Numbered from the stretch's first letter, positions 53,464-64,000 are shown. The stretch is 64,000 nucleotides of DNA from UBA4738 sp002413305 (GCA_036847185.1 DAIUAM010000005.1:1-64000); one strand, 5' to 3'. Numbers and translations are program-made. The notes: generated from the letters alone by a model not told the origin.

Positions 53464-54709
53464 CGTGAAGGACCTGGACCTCGCGGAGAAGGGTCGGGCG
53501 AGGATCGAATGGGCCGATCAGGAGATGGGCGTGCTGGCCCAGATCCGGGAACGGTTCGAGAAGGAGCAGCCCCTGGCGGGCGTACGGATCGGGGCCTGCC
53601 TGCACGTGACCACCGAGACGGCGAACCTGATGCGCACACTCGTCGCCGGCGGAGCCGAGGTCGCGCTGTGCGCTTCGAACCCGCTCTCGACCCAGGACGA
53701 CGCGGCGGCGGCCCTGTGCGAGGACCACGGCCTGCGCGTCTACGCGGTCAAGGGCGAGGACAACGAGACCTACTACCGGCATCTGAACGCCGTCCTCGAC
53801 TTCCACCCGCAGCTCACCATGGACGACGGCTGCGACCTGGTGACGGTGCTCCACAAGGAGCGGCCGCAGCAGCTGACGGAGCTCATGGGCGGGACCGAGG
53901 AGACCACGACGGGGGTCATCCGCCTCCGGGCGATGGCGGCGGACGGGGTGCTCGCCTACCCGATCGTGGCGGTGAACGACGCCGACACCAAGCACCTGTT
54001 CGACAATCGCTTCGGGACCGGCCAGTCCACGATCGACGGGATCATCCGGGCCACGAACCTGCTGCTCGCGGGGCGGACGGTGGTCGTGTGCGGCTACGGG
54101 CAGTGCGGACGCGGCGTGGCGTCGCGGGCCCGCGGGATGGGAGCGCGGGTGGTCATCACCGAGGTCGACCCGATGCGGGCGCTGGAGGCGGTGATGGAGG
54201 GCTTCGAGGCCATGCCGATCCGCGAGGCGGCTCGGATCGGCGAGGTGTTCGTGACCGTCACGGGCGACACCGGGGTCCTGGCCCGTGAGCATTTCGAGCT
54301 GATGAAGGATGGTGCGGTGCTCGCCAACTCGGGGCACTTCGACGTGGAGATCGACAAGACCGCGCTACGGGAGATGGCCACGGGCGTCCGGCGCATCCGG
54401 GAGTTCGTCGACGAGTTCAAGATGGCAGACGGGCGGCGATTGAACCTGCTGGCCGAAGGGCGCCTGGTCAACCTCGCCGCCGCGGAGGGCCATCCGGCCG
54501 CGGTCATGGACATGTCCTTCGCCAACCAGGCCCTGTCGGCGGAATGGATGGTGAAGAATCACGAGAGCCTGATCCCGCAGGTCTACGGGGTCCCCGTGGA
54601 GATCGACCGCGAGGTGGCCCGCTTGAAGCTGGCCGCGATGGGCGTGGAGATCGACGAGCTCACCGCGGAACAGGCCGCGTACCTCTCCTCCTGGGAGCAC
54701 GGGACCTAG
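53453..54709 (+). CDS. ahcY: adenosylhomocysteinase
   Basis: This 418-residue enzyme hydrolyses S-adenosylhomocysteine to adenosine and homocysteine and so keeps methyltransferases active. The NAD-binding motif VVCGYGQCGRGVASRARGMGARV, HVTTETANLMRTLVAGGAEVALCASNPLSTQDD, NETYYRHLNAVLDFHPQLTMDDGCDLV and the catalytic NRFGTGQSTIDGI are present. It is the short form, lacking the approximately 40-residue insert of many bacterial enzymes, like archaeal ones. GTG start overlaps the PNP stop. Confidence 0.95.
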   Translation: MDCDVKDLDLAEKGRARIEWADQEMGVLAQIRERFEKEQPLAGVRIGACLHVTTETANLMRTLVAGGAEVALCASNPLSTQDDAAAALCEDHGLRVYAVKGEDNETYYRHLNAVLDFHPQLTMDDGCDLVTVLHKERPQQLTELMGGTEETTTGVIRLRAMAADGVLAYPIVAVNDADTKHLFDNRFGTGQSTIDGIIRATNLLLAGRTVVVCGYGQCGRGVASRARGMGARVVITEVDPMRALEAVMEGFEAMPIREAARIGEVFVTVTGDTGVLAREHFELMKDGAVLANSGHFDVEIDKTALREMATGVRRIREFVDEFKMADGRRLNLLAEGRLVNLAAAEGHPAAVMDMSFANQALSAEWMVKNHESLIPQVYGVPVEIDREVARLKLAAMGVEIDELTAEQAAYLSSWEHGT

Positions 54710-54746
54710 GGGCGAGCCGGCCGGGATCGGGGAGAGGCGGAGCGGC

Positions 54747-55154
54747 ATGGCGACGGATGCGGAGCTGCAGGCGTTCCGCGACGCCGGCCGGACGCTGTTC
54801 TCGTTCGGCCTGGTGCGGGAGAGCGAAGGCAACCTGTCGGTGTTCGACGGATCGACGCTGTCCATCACCAGGACCGGGTCTCGGCTGGGAGCGCTGGGAG
54901 CCGCCGACCTGATCGACGGCTCCCTGTCGGGTGAGCTCGACGGTGCTTCCGGCGACCTCGACGTCCACCGGCGGCTGTACGCCGAACACGGCCCCGGCGC
55001 GGTCGCCCACGCCCACCCGGCCGGGACGGTCCCGGAGGACGGCGGCGGTCCCGGCCGGCACGGCGTCTACGTGTTCGCGCCGTCGCTGAGCGAAGCGGTG
55101 GAGGAGATCGTGCGGTCGGCGCGGGAACGGGACCGCCGCGAGGTGGCCGGGTGA
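54747..55154 (+). CDS. miniature class II aldolase/adducin-like protein
   Basis: This 135-residue protein looks like a cut-down class II aldolase (family about 200 residues). It keeps a GNLS substrate loop (GLVRESEGNLS), the H-x-H metal motif (AVAHAHPAGTV, H at about 92 and 94) and a late histidine in GRHGVYVFAPSLSEAVEEIV. The usual catalytic Glu before the helix (S-E-x-x-x-H) appears as Asp (GDLDVHRRLYAEHG). About 60 residues between the H-x-H and the last His are missing. The GTGA overlap with mtnA suggests a linked role in methylthioribose metabolism (MtnB-like or Ald2-like). Confidence 0.65.
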   Translation: MATDAELQAFRDAGRTLFSFGLVRESEGNLSVFDGSTLSITRTGSRLGALGAADLIDGSLSGELDGASGDLDVHRRLYAEHGPGAVAHAHPAGTVPEDGGGPGRHGVYVFAPSLSEAVEEIVRSARERDRREVAG

Positions 55155-56263
55155 GCGGCGGCCGGGTCGTCCCGGTCGAGTGGCGGGGCGACGAACCGAT
55201 CCTCCGGATCCTGGATCAGCGCCGGCTGCCGCACGAAGAGGTGTACCTCGAGGCGAGGACGGCGGGGGACGTGGCGGAAGCGATCGCGTCGCTGGCAGTC
55301 CGGGGCGCTCCCCTGATCGGGGTGGCGGCGGGGTTCGGCATGGCCCTGGCGGCGGCTCGTTCGGAGGCGCCGGGAGGAGCCGCCGGGATCCTTCGGGATC
55401 TCGAACGGGCCGCGGCGGTCCTGGCCGCCAGCCGGCCGACGGCGGTGAACCTCTCCCGTGCCGTGGAGCGGGTGGGCCGGGCGGCGTCGGAGGCATCCGG
55501 GGAGAGCGCGGATGGCGTCCGGCGGGCCGCGGCATGGGAGGCCCTCCGGATCGAGGAGCAGGAGCGGGTGTCGTGCGCGGCGATCGGCCGGTTCGGCGCT
55601 TCGCTGGTTCCTCCCGGCGCGAGCATCCTCACGCACTGCAACACCGGCGCCCTGGCCACCGGCGGCGAAGGAACCGCCCAAGCGGTGATCACCACCGCCC
55701 ACGACGACGGCCGGCAGGTCCGGGTCTGGGTCGACGAGACGCGCCCCGTCCTTCAGGGGGCCCGGCTCACGGCTTGGGAGCTCCAGCGGCGGGGCGTTCC
55801 GATGACGCTGGTCGCCGACTCGGCGGCCGGGTCCCTGATGGCCCAGGGCCTGGTGGATCTCGTGCTGGTCGGCGCGGACCGGATCGCGGCGAACGGCGAC
55901 ACCGCGAACAAGGTCGGGACGTATCAACTCGCGGTGCTCGCTCGCCACCATGGCATCCCGTTCTTCGTCGCGGCGCCGTTCTCGACGGTGGATCTCTCGA
56001 CCGCGACCGGTTCGGACATCGTCATCGAGGCGCGTGACCCGGACGAGGTCGTCGCGCCGCTCGGGGTGCCGTTCGCCCCCGCCGGGACGCCGGCGTTCAA
56101 CCCCGCGTTCGACGTGACGCCCGCCGAGCTGATCACGGCCATCGTGACCGACCTCGGGGTGGTGCCGCCACCGTACCGGTCGTCGTTCGCGCGGCTCGAG
56201 GGGCGTTCACCGAGTGCGGTGGCCGGTCCGGCCAGGGTGGCCGCCGGCGAGGAGCGGCGATGA
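55151..56263 (+). CDS. mtnA: methylthioribose-1-phosphate isomerase MtnA
   Basis: MtnA converts 5-methylthioribose-1-phosphate to the ribulose form in methionine salvage. The 370-residue protein has RGAPLIG (51-57), the catalytic cysteine in THCNTGALAT (about C163), the VGADRIAANGDTANKVGTYQLAV motif (catalytic Asp) and PFFVAAPFSTVDL. All key residues of the family are there, so it is not a translation-factor eIF2B-like relative. GTG start overlaps the mini-aldolase stop, and its own stop overlaps the next gene by 4 nt. Confidence 0.93.
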   Translation: MSGGRVVPVEWRGDEPILRILDQRRLPHEEVYLEARTAGDVAEAIASLAVRGAPLIGVAAGFGMALAAARSEAPGGAAGILRDLERAAAVLAASRPTAVNLSRAVERVGRAASEASGESADGVRRAAAWEALRIEEQERVSCAAIGRFGASLVPPGASILTHCNTGALATGGEGTAQAVITTAHDDGRQVRVWVDETRPVLQGARLTAWELQRRGVPMTLVADSAAGSLMAQGLVDLVLVGADRIAANGDTANKVGTYQLAVLARHHGIPFFVAAPFSTVDLSTATGSDIVIEARDPDEVVAPLGVPFAPAGTPAFNPAFDVTPAELITAIVTDLGVVPPPYRSSFARLEGRSPSAVAGPARVAAGEERR

Positions 56264-56925
56264 GTGGCGACGCTCCGCAGATCGAGGTTCGGACGCGGTT
56301 CGAACGCTTCCCCGCTTCGTTGAAGGGCGCGTTCGTCATGCGGGGCGCGGACGGGAACCCACACGGGATCCGGCTCATGTCGGCCGGGATCTCGCGGCTG
56401 CCCGTGGGGGAGACGAGGACCTTCCCCATCGAGGACCGCTCAATGGACGTCGCGCCGAACCGCGACCTGTTCGTGCCCTTCGAGGTGGGCATCGGGGACC
56501 TCGAACCCGGCTGGTACGAGATCCGGTCCGCCGTGAGCGTGGACGCTGCCCGGCCGCAGGAGTTCGCCAGCCGGCCGTTCGTCATGCCCTGGCCCAGGAA
56601 CGACGTCCGGCGAGGGACGATCCGGGTGGGCAAGGAGCTGAGGGTGGGCAAGGCGACCTTCCGGATCGAGCGGGTCGAACTGTCGGCGGACGCGTCGACC
56701 GTGTTCTGGCACGGCGAGGGCGAAGCGGACGCGATCGTCGTGGTGGAAGGTTCGCCGCTGGAGATGATCCCCAGGGAGGCGCTTGCCCGGCTCCCCGCGC
56801 CGCGACCGAGCCCGGAACGCCGAACCGTCTCCTATCCCGTTCCCAGGACCGCCCGGTCGGTGGCCGTCGCCGTCCGGCTGCGCTCCGGAGACGGTTCGGA
56901 TCCGCTCCTGGTGACTCCGGCCTGA
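56260..56925 (+). CDS. hypothetical beta-rich protein
   Basis: This 221-residue protein has no recognised domain. It has a beta-sandwich-like first half (IEVRTRFERFPASLKGAFVMRGADG, HGIRLMSAGISRLPVGETRTFPIEDRSMDVAPNRDLFVPFEVGIGDLEPGWYEIRS) and a second half with RGTIRVGKELRVGKATFRIERVEL. No signal peptide or membrane helix is evident. Its ATG overlaps the mtnA stop (ATGA), so it is cotranslated with mtnA and may be a partner in the same pathway. Confidence 0.65.
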   Translation: MSGDAPQIEVRTRFERFPASLKGAFVMRGADGNPHGIRLMSAGISRLPVGETRTFPIEDRSMDVAPNRDLFVPFEVGIGDLEPGWYEIRSAVSVDAARPQEFASRPFVMPWPRNDVRRGTIRVGKELRVGKATFRIERVELSADASTVFWHGEGEADAIVVVEGSPLEMIPREALARLPAPRPSPERRTVSYPVPRTARSVAVAVRLRSGDGSDPLLVTPA

Positions 56926-56984
56926 CCCGTCGCCCCATCCCCGCGGGTCGGGGGTATGTCACAGGTGGTCGCTATGGTGCGTTC

Positions 56985-57758
56985 GTGTTCGCCGAGCTGG
57001 TCGACGTGCTGTTCCCCCGCCGGTGCCTGGGGTGTGGGGCCGGTGGATGGCCGTTCTGCGGGGCCTGCCTGGCGTCGGTGGCGGTCCTGTACGGCCCCGG
57101 ATGCCGGACGTGCGGGCGGCCCCTCGAGGTCACGGTCGATCGCTGCCCGGACTGCCCACCGGGAGACGTCGGGTGGGCGCGTTCCGCCTTCCTGTACGAA
57201 GGCCCGGTCCGCCGGGCCCTGTTCAGGCTCAAGTTCTCGGGCGTGCGCTCGGCCGCCGCGGCCCTCGCCCCGGTCATGGTCTGGGCGCTCACCAGCGGGC
57301 CCGGGCCGCCTGCGGGCATGCCGGCCGACGAGCCGGCGTGGACGATCACCTGGGTCCCGCTCGGCCGGCGACGCAAACGGACCCGGGGCTACGACCAGGC
57401 GGAAGCGCTCGCCCGGGCCGTCGGCTCGTGCGCGGGATGGCCGGTGGAGCGCCTCCTGGCGCGGCGGGTCGAAACCTCGCCTCAGGCCCAGCGGTCCGGG
57501 GCGGATCGCCGCCGGGCCCTGCACGGCGCATTCCGGGTGATCGCCCGGCCGCCTCCGCGGATCCTGCTGATCGACGACGTTCTCACCAGCGGTGCCACGG
57601 TCGCCGAGTGCGCCAACGTGCTCCGACAGGCCGGTGCGCTCGACGTGGGTGTCCTCACCGCGGCCCGATCGCTCGGGAACGGCGTGCCGGGGCGTTGCTA
57701 CAATGCCCAGGGACTTCCGCCTGGGTCTGTGGTTGCCCGGGAGATCGCCTCCCGGTAG
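56985..57758 (+). CDS. ComF-family phosphoribosyltransferase-like protein
   Basis: This 257-residue protein has an N-terminal zinc-finger-like cysteine cluster (CLGC, C14 and C17; CGAC, C25 and C28; further CRTC and CPDC) and a C-terminal phosphoribosyltransferase fold with the PRPP motif ILLIDDVLTSGATVAECANVL. ComF proteins are linked to natural transformation, but most are of unknown function in actinobacteria. The GTG at 56985 gives the family-type start VFAELVDVLFPRRC. It precedes the raiA-like RNA and hpf, a conserved order. Confidence 0.85.
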   Translation: MFAELVDVLFPRRCLGCGAGGWPFCGACLASVAVLYGPGCRTCGRPLEVTVDRCPDCPPGDVGWARSAFLYEGPVRRALFRLKFSGVRSAAAALAPVMVWALTSGPGPPAGMPADEPAWTITWVPLGRRRKRTRGYDQAEALARAVGSCAGWPVERLLARRVETSPQAQRSGADRRRALHGAFRVIARPPPRILLIDDVLTSGATVAECANVLRQAGALDVGVLTAARSLGNGVPGRCYNAQGLPPGSVVAREIASR

Positions 57759-57764
57759 TCGATG

Positions 57765-57965
57765 CCAGTCGCAGGCGAAACGACCCACGTAAGGTGACCA
57801 TTGGTCGCTGAGCATGGTGCGGCTTAGATGTAAGCCCTGCCCCGGGCGGGGAGACCCATCCGGGAGAAGGCGCTAAACCGCCTCTTGGGCGGTGACCCCC
57901 TCGGCAGGCGAGTGTGGGGCCAAAGACCAGGTCAGCCAGGCGGGAGTCCCTCGACCGGCCGGATC
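57765..57965 (+). ncRNA. candidate raiA noncoding RNA upstream of hpf
   Basis: The stretch between comF and hpf has no ORF but many stems. GGCTTA/TAAGCC (57821-57826/57831-57836) has loop GATG. CCGG/CCGG (57842-57845/57860-57863) holds an inner GGG/CCC (57848-57850/57855-57857) closing a GAGA tetraloop. ACCGCC/GGCGGT (57877-57882/57888-57893) has a 5-nt loop. CTGCC/GGCAG (57837-57841/57903-57907) closes over the last two. GACCA/TGGTC (57796-57806) lies on the 5' side. The raiA RNA motif is known from Firmicutes and Actinobacteria upstream of raiA/hpf genes, so position and length fit. I did not verify sequence consensus. Confidence 0.65.
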
Positions 57966-57991
57966 GGATGCACCACGAGAGGAGATGGGGA

Positions 57992-58360
57992 GTGGATCTC
58001 TTCCTGAAGGGCCGGGGCGTCCAGATCACCGATCAGATCCGCCGGGTGGCGGAGCACAAGCTCGCCAAGCTCGAACGGTTCGACCCGGATGGGCGCCGCA
58101 TCGAGATCGAGGTCATCGCCGAACGCAATCCGCGTATCGACGGCAGCCATCGCGTCGGGGTGGCGTTCGAGACCCTCCGGCACACGTTCCGGGCCGAAGG
58201 AGCCGGCCACGACATCGATTCTGCGCTGGACCAGGTGGTCGACCGGCTCGAGAAGCAGATCTCGACCTACCGGGGCAAACGTCAAAGCCGGTTCACAGGG
58301 CGAGGGAATCGCGTAAAATCCCCTCGGACTAGCCCCCTGGAAGCACGCAGTTCTGAGTAG
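57992..58360 (+). CDS. hpf: ribosome hibernation promoting factor, short form
   Basis: This 122-residue protein binds the 30S ribosome and silences it in stationary phase. The start VDLFLKGRGVQITDQIRRVAEHKLAKLERF, the IEIEVIAERNPRIDGSHRVGVAF strand and HDIDSALDQVVDRLEKQISTYRGKRQ are the S30AE/RaiA fold. The C-terminal dimerisation domain of long HPFs, usual in actinobacteria, is missing. GTG 57992 is chosen, with GAGGAG upstream; an ATG at 57969 is possible. It follows the raiA-like RNA and a comF gene. Confidence 0.9.
   Translation: MDLFLKGRGVQITDQIRRVAEHKLAKLERFDPDGRRIEIEVIAERNPRIDGSHRVGVAFETLRHTFRAEGAGHDIDSALDQVVDRLEKQISTYRGKRQSRFTGRGNRVKSPRTSPLEARSSE
58292..58319 (+). promoter_or_regulatory. 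candidate promoter of the response regulator gene
   Basis: TTCACA (58292-58297) and TAAAAT (58314-58319) are separated by 16 nt inside the 3' end of hpf. The response regulator GTG is 85 nt downstream of the -10 box. Confidence 0.5.
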
Positions 58361-58403
58361 GCAGTTCCGCCCGGTCCGGGGGCCCGAGAGAACGGACGGT
58401 CGA

Positions 58404-59105
58404 GTGCCAAGCGAATCCGGCAGGAGACAGACGGCGGGACTGGACGGTGCCCTCCGGGTGCTGATCGTCGATGACCACGCGCTGTTCCGCCGCGGGCTGC
58501 AGATGGTCCTCAAGCAGGAGGAGGACATCGAAGTCGTCGGCGAGGCCGGCGACGGCCATGAGGCCGTGGGCAAGGCCCAGGAGCTCATGCCGGACGTGAT
58601 CCTCATGGACGTCCGGATGCCCCGGCGTTCGGGCATCGAGGCCACCCAGCAGATCAAGGACGCTCTCCCGCACGTCAAGATCCTGATGCTGACGATCTCG
58701 GACGAAGAGGTCGACCTCTACGACGCCATCAAGGCCGGCGCGTCGGGCTACCTGTTGAAGGAGATCTCGATCGACGAGGTCGCCGACGCGATCCGGAGCG
58801 TCTGGCAGGGCCAGTCCCGGATCTCGCCGTCCATGGCCTCGAAGCTGCTCACCGAGTTCGCCGCCATGTCCAAGCGCGCGGACGAGCGCCAGCAGCTGCC
58901 GGCGCCCCGGCTCACCGAACGCGAGATGGGGGTCCTGAAGCTCGTCGCGCAGGGGCTGAACAACCGCGACATCGCCAAAGAGCTGTTCATCTCCGAGAAC
59001 ACGGTGAAGAACCACATCCGCAACATCCTGGAGAAGCTGCACCTGCACTCCCGGATGGAAGCGGTGGTCTACGCCGTACGCGAGAAGCTGCTCGAGATCA
59101 AGTAA
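58404..59105 (+). CDS. NarL/LuxR-family response regulator
   Basis: This 233-residue protein has a receiver domain (about 18-135: VLIVDDHALFRRGLQMVLK, phosphoacceptor in DVILMDVRMPRRSG, and KAGASGYLLKE) and a LuxR-type helix-turn-helix (about 165-230: LTEREMGVLKLVAQGLNNRDIAKELFISENTVKNHIRNILEKL). It starts with GTG. No sensor kinase is in the window, so the signal is unknown. It lies between hpf and secA, both growth-linked genes. Confidence 0.92.
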   Translation: MPSESGRRQTAGLDGALRVLIVDDHALFRRGLQMVLKQEEDIEVVGEAGDGHEAVGKAQELMPDVILMDVRMPRRSGIEATQQIKDALPHVKILMLTISDEEVDLYDAIKAGASGYLLKEISIDEVADAIRSVWQGQSRISPSMASKLLTEFAAMSKRADERQQLPAPRLTEREMGVLKLVAQGLNNRDIAKELFISENTVKNHIRNILEKLHLHSRMEAVVYAVREKLLEIK

Positions 59106-59183
59106 GGACACCTCGCAGCTCGGATCGGTCACCCCGACGGGTCTGGTCCATGGCACTTCTGATCCCTAGCCGTACCCCGCTCC

Positions 59184-59189
59184 TATAAT
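59184..59189 (+). promoter_or_regulatory. secA -10 box
   Basis: A perfect TATAAT lies only 3 nt before an in-frame ATG (59193), so transcription would begin at or after that ATG. This leaves the TTG at 59250 as the real start. Confidence 0.6.
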
Positions 59190-59249
59190 CGGATGGCAGG
59201 CCGGATGTTCGGCCTGCCCAACCCACGATCATCAACGAGGAGTTCGAAC

Positions 59250-61946
<2,697 letters not shown>

Positions 61947-61960
61947 GTCTGCGGACGACG

Positions 61961-63086
61961 ATGAGCGAGTACACCGAGAGGATCGAAGACCTGCGCCGCC
62001 GGGTCGCCAGCGCGAAGGAGTACCTTTGACGTCGAGGCCAAAGGGGCCGAAGCGTCGAAGCTGGCCCGCGAGCTCTCCGAACCGGGTGTGTGGGACGACC
62101 CCGCGCGTGGCCAGCGGCGGACCACCCGGCTGTCCCGCCTGAACGAGGTCGTCGAACGCCACGCCCGGCTCGAGCGGCAGCTCGACGACTTCCGGGCCGC
62201 CGACGAGCTCTTGAGCGACGAAGACGACCCCGAGCTCCGCAAGGAACTGGAGGACAAGCTCTCGAGCATCGAGGCCGAGCTCGAACGCGTCGAACTGGCC
62301 AGCCTGCTCTCGGGCCGGTACGACGCGAACGACGCCATCGCGTCCCTACACGCCGGGGCGGGCGGCATCGACTCCCAGGACTGGGCCGACATGCTCCTTC
62401 GGATGTACCTGCGGTGGGCCGAGCGCGAGGGCATGCAGGTCGAACTCGACGAGGTGCTCCCCGGCGAGGAGGCCGGCATCAAGAGCGCCACGTTCACCCT
62501 CCACGGCCCGAACGCTTACGGCCTTCTCAGCGCGGAGCGCGGGGTCCACCGGCTGGTGCGACTGAGCCCGTTCGACCAGGCGCACCGACGGCACACCTCG
62601 TTCGCCTCGCTCGACGTGATCCCCCTGCTGCCCGAGGAGGACGACGAGGACATCGAGATCGACCCGAAGGACCTCCGGATCGATATCTACCGTTCGACCG
62701 GGCCCGGCGGTCAGTCGGTGAACACCACCGACTCCGCCGTGCGGATCGTCCACCTGCCCACCGGCATCCAGGCCGCCTGCCAGAACGAACGCTCCCAGCT
62801 CCAGAACCGCGCGGTGGCCATGCGGATCCTGAAGTCGCGGCTGGCCGACCTCTACCGGCGGCAGCGCGAACAGGAGATCGAGAACCTCCGGGGCGAACGG
62901 CGGGACATCGAATTCGGCTCCCAGATCCGTTCGTATGTCCTGCATCCGTACCGGCTGGTGAAGGACCACCGCACGAACCTGGAGATCGGCAACGTCGACG
63001 CGGTGCTGGGCGGGGACATCGACCGGCTGATCGAGGCCGAGCTCCGCCGCCGGGCCACCCAGGCCCGGGGCGACGGCCGGGGGTAG
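61961..63086 (+). CDS. prfB: peptide chain release factor 2, programmed +1 frameshift
   Basis: RF2 ends translation at UGA and UAA. The ATG reads 22 codons to ...KEYL then meets TGA at 62027. A +1 shift continues as DVEAKGAEASKLARELSEPG to the stop at 63086 (374 residues). RF2 hallmarks are the GPGGQSVNTTDSAVRI loop with GGQ and the SPFDQAHRRHTSF stop-codon recognition SPF. The shift autoregulates RF2 level. It lies 14 nt after secA. The convergent next gene ends 3 nt away. Confidence 0.97.
62015..62030 (+). other. prfB recoding site
   Basis: AAGGAG (62015-62020) acts as an internal Shine-Dalgarno three nt before CTTTGAC (62024-62030). This is the conserved RF2 frameshift signal; the in-frame TGA is 62027-62029. 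Confidence 0.95.
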
Positions 63087-63088
63087 GC

Positions 63089-64000
63089 TCAGTCGGCCCC
63101 GGCGACCTTCAAGATGGGCCGGACCGGCGCGGCCGTGTCCCGCGGCTTCAGCGTCTGGAAGATCATCTCCGAACCGCCCACGTACTGGACGTCCATCACG
63201 ATCAAGCCCATCCGTTCGAGCTCCTGCCGAAGCGTCCGGCGCGTGTACTGGTTGATGTGCTCGGTGGCGTACCCCGATGGGAAGACGATCTTGTAGATGC
63301 CCTCCAGCGTCCGCCAGATCCACCGGCCGTAGTCCGGGGTTCCCAGGATCAGCATGCCCCCCGGCTGGAGCACGCGGACCATGTCCGACAGGTCGATCTG
63401 GTCGCGCGGGATGTGTTCGATCACCTCGGAGCTGATCACACAGTCGAAAGCGTCGTCGCGGAAGGGCAGTTCCATCAGCGAGGCCTGGACGAGCTGGCGG
63501 CCCGGCGCCCGCAGCCACCGCAGCTTGCGGATCTGCATGTCCATGCCGACCGCCTGGGGAAGGCTTTGCACGATCCGGGACGAACCGCACCCGATGTCCA
63601 GCAGGCGGGTCGAACCGTCCGCCAGCTCGCGGATCACCCGGAACCGCGCCCGCTGCCAGTAGCGCTGGAGCGGGATCCACGAGTCGAACGCCCGGTGGTC
63701 GTAGTCGGCCGACTTCACCGAGTTGCGGAGCGCCATCAGGCGCCCGAGGGTCCTGACGTACCCGATCCCGAGCTCGGCCAGCCGGCCGCTCTCCCACAGG
63801 CGCGACTGCCGGTAGAACAGCGGCACCTCCTGGATCTTCCATCCCTGGGCGAACGCCTTGACCAGGACCTCCTGCAGCGAGTCCAGACCGGGCGCGTCCA
63901 CCGGGCCGATGTCGTCGATCACCCGCCGGCGGTACATGCGGAACGCGCTCGACAGGTCGTTGTGGGGAAGGGCCAGCGCGGTTCGGTAGATCCGGTTCAG
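63089..64000 (-). CDS. glycosyltransferase-methyltransferase fusion, 5' end beyond the window
   Basis: The visible 303 residues run off the right edge. The first 80 (LNRIYRTALALPHNDLSSAFRMYRRRVIDDIG, then FAQGWKIQEVPLFYRQ) match the C-terminal part of a GT2 dolichol-phosphate-mannose-synthase-like enzyme. Then a SAM methyltransferase follows: LLDIGCGSSRIVQSLPQAVGMDM, FDCVISSEVIEHIPRD and VLQPGGMLILGTPDYG. It ends 3 nt from prfB, convergently. This is a second glycosyltransferase-methyltransferase fusion in the window. Its role in a lipid-linked glycan is inferred. Confidence 0.85.
   Translation of the reverse strand: MNRIYRTALALPHNDLSSAFRMYRRRVIDDIGPVDAPGLDSLQEVLVKAFAQGWKIQEVPLFYRQSRLWESGRLAELGIGYVRTLGRLMALRNSVKSADYDHRAFDSWIPLQRYWQRARFRVIRELADGSTRLLDIGCGSSRIVQSLPQAVGMDMQIRKLRWLRAPGRQLVQASLMELPFRDDAFDCVISSEVIEHIPRDQIDLSDMVRVLQPGGMLILGTPDYGRWIWRTLEGIYKIVFPSGYATEHINQYTRRTLRQELERMGLIVMDVQYVGGSEMIFQTLKPRDTAAPVRPILKVAGAD

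Noticed and set aside
57759..57991. c-di-AMP riboswitch, tmRNA or RNase P RNA
   Set aside because: The conserved sequences I would expect for these (GAGGAAAGTCC for RNase P, T-arm and CCA end for tmRNA, the conserved ydaO core) were not seen. The raiA motif fits the location better.

Overview
The window is a high-GC chromosomal segment from an actinobacterium, probably an uncultured, deep-branching lineage. It carries a WhiB-family iron-sulfur regulator, the complete actinobacterial F420 genes in their mycobacterial form (fbiA, an fbiB with fused nitroreductase domain, and an fbiC with fused CofG-CofH), many GTG starts, and TANNNT -10 boxes placed 6-9 nt before start codons, as in leaderless actinobacterial transcripts. 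A 10-base N run at 14778-14787 and two or three single-base frameshifts suggest a draft or metagenome assembly. I saw no tRNA, rRNA, insertion sequence, phage gene or CRISPR array, and no gene-free stretch longer than 300 bases.

Region 1 (1-22880) is catabolic and housekeeping. It starts with a broken GMC oxidoreductase, two SCP2 sterol-carrier-like proteins, two tandem zinc alcohol dehydrogenases and a cNMP-binding protein. MeaB and the methylmalonyl-CoA mutase large subunit follow. Next come a PAS protein, a shortened CtaG-like protein, and a nickel/cobalt permease whose promoter is overlaid by a perfect palindrome resembling a nickel-responsive Fur-family operator, with a Fur-family gene about 1.3 kb away. 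After these lie a frameshifted hydrolase-cyclase, an epimerase, an enoyl-CoA hydratase, two methyltransferases, a GNAT protein, small zinc proteins, an MBL hydrolase, an MprF-like protein, etfBA behind a TetR-like operator, and mnmA.

Region 2 (22950-38600) holds ligA and a cell-surface polysaccharide locus: a glycosyltransferase-methyltransferase fusion, two short coiled-coil proteins, further glycosyltransferases, a serine-acetyltransferase-like protein, a Wzm/Wzt ABC exporter (Wzm apparently starting at CTG), an SMR-type flippase-like protein and a sugar-nucleotide pyrophosphorylase.

Region 3 (38600-64000) resembles a conserved actinobacterial backbone: fbiAB, fbiC, whiB, a large membrane glycosyltransferase, a DUF5719-like protein, manB, a Trm112-like protein, a PGI/PMI-type isomerase, purine nucleoside phosphorylase, ahcY, comF, hpf, secA and prfB. 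Between ahcY and comF sits a methionine-salvage-like pair, a miniature class II aldolase homologue and mtnA. A structured 200-nt segment directly upstream of hpf is a good candidate for the raiA noncoding RNA. prfB shows the classic programmed +1 frameshift. The window ends inside a second glycosyltransferase-methyltransferase fusion.
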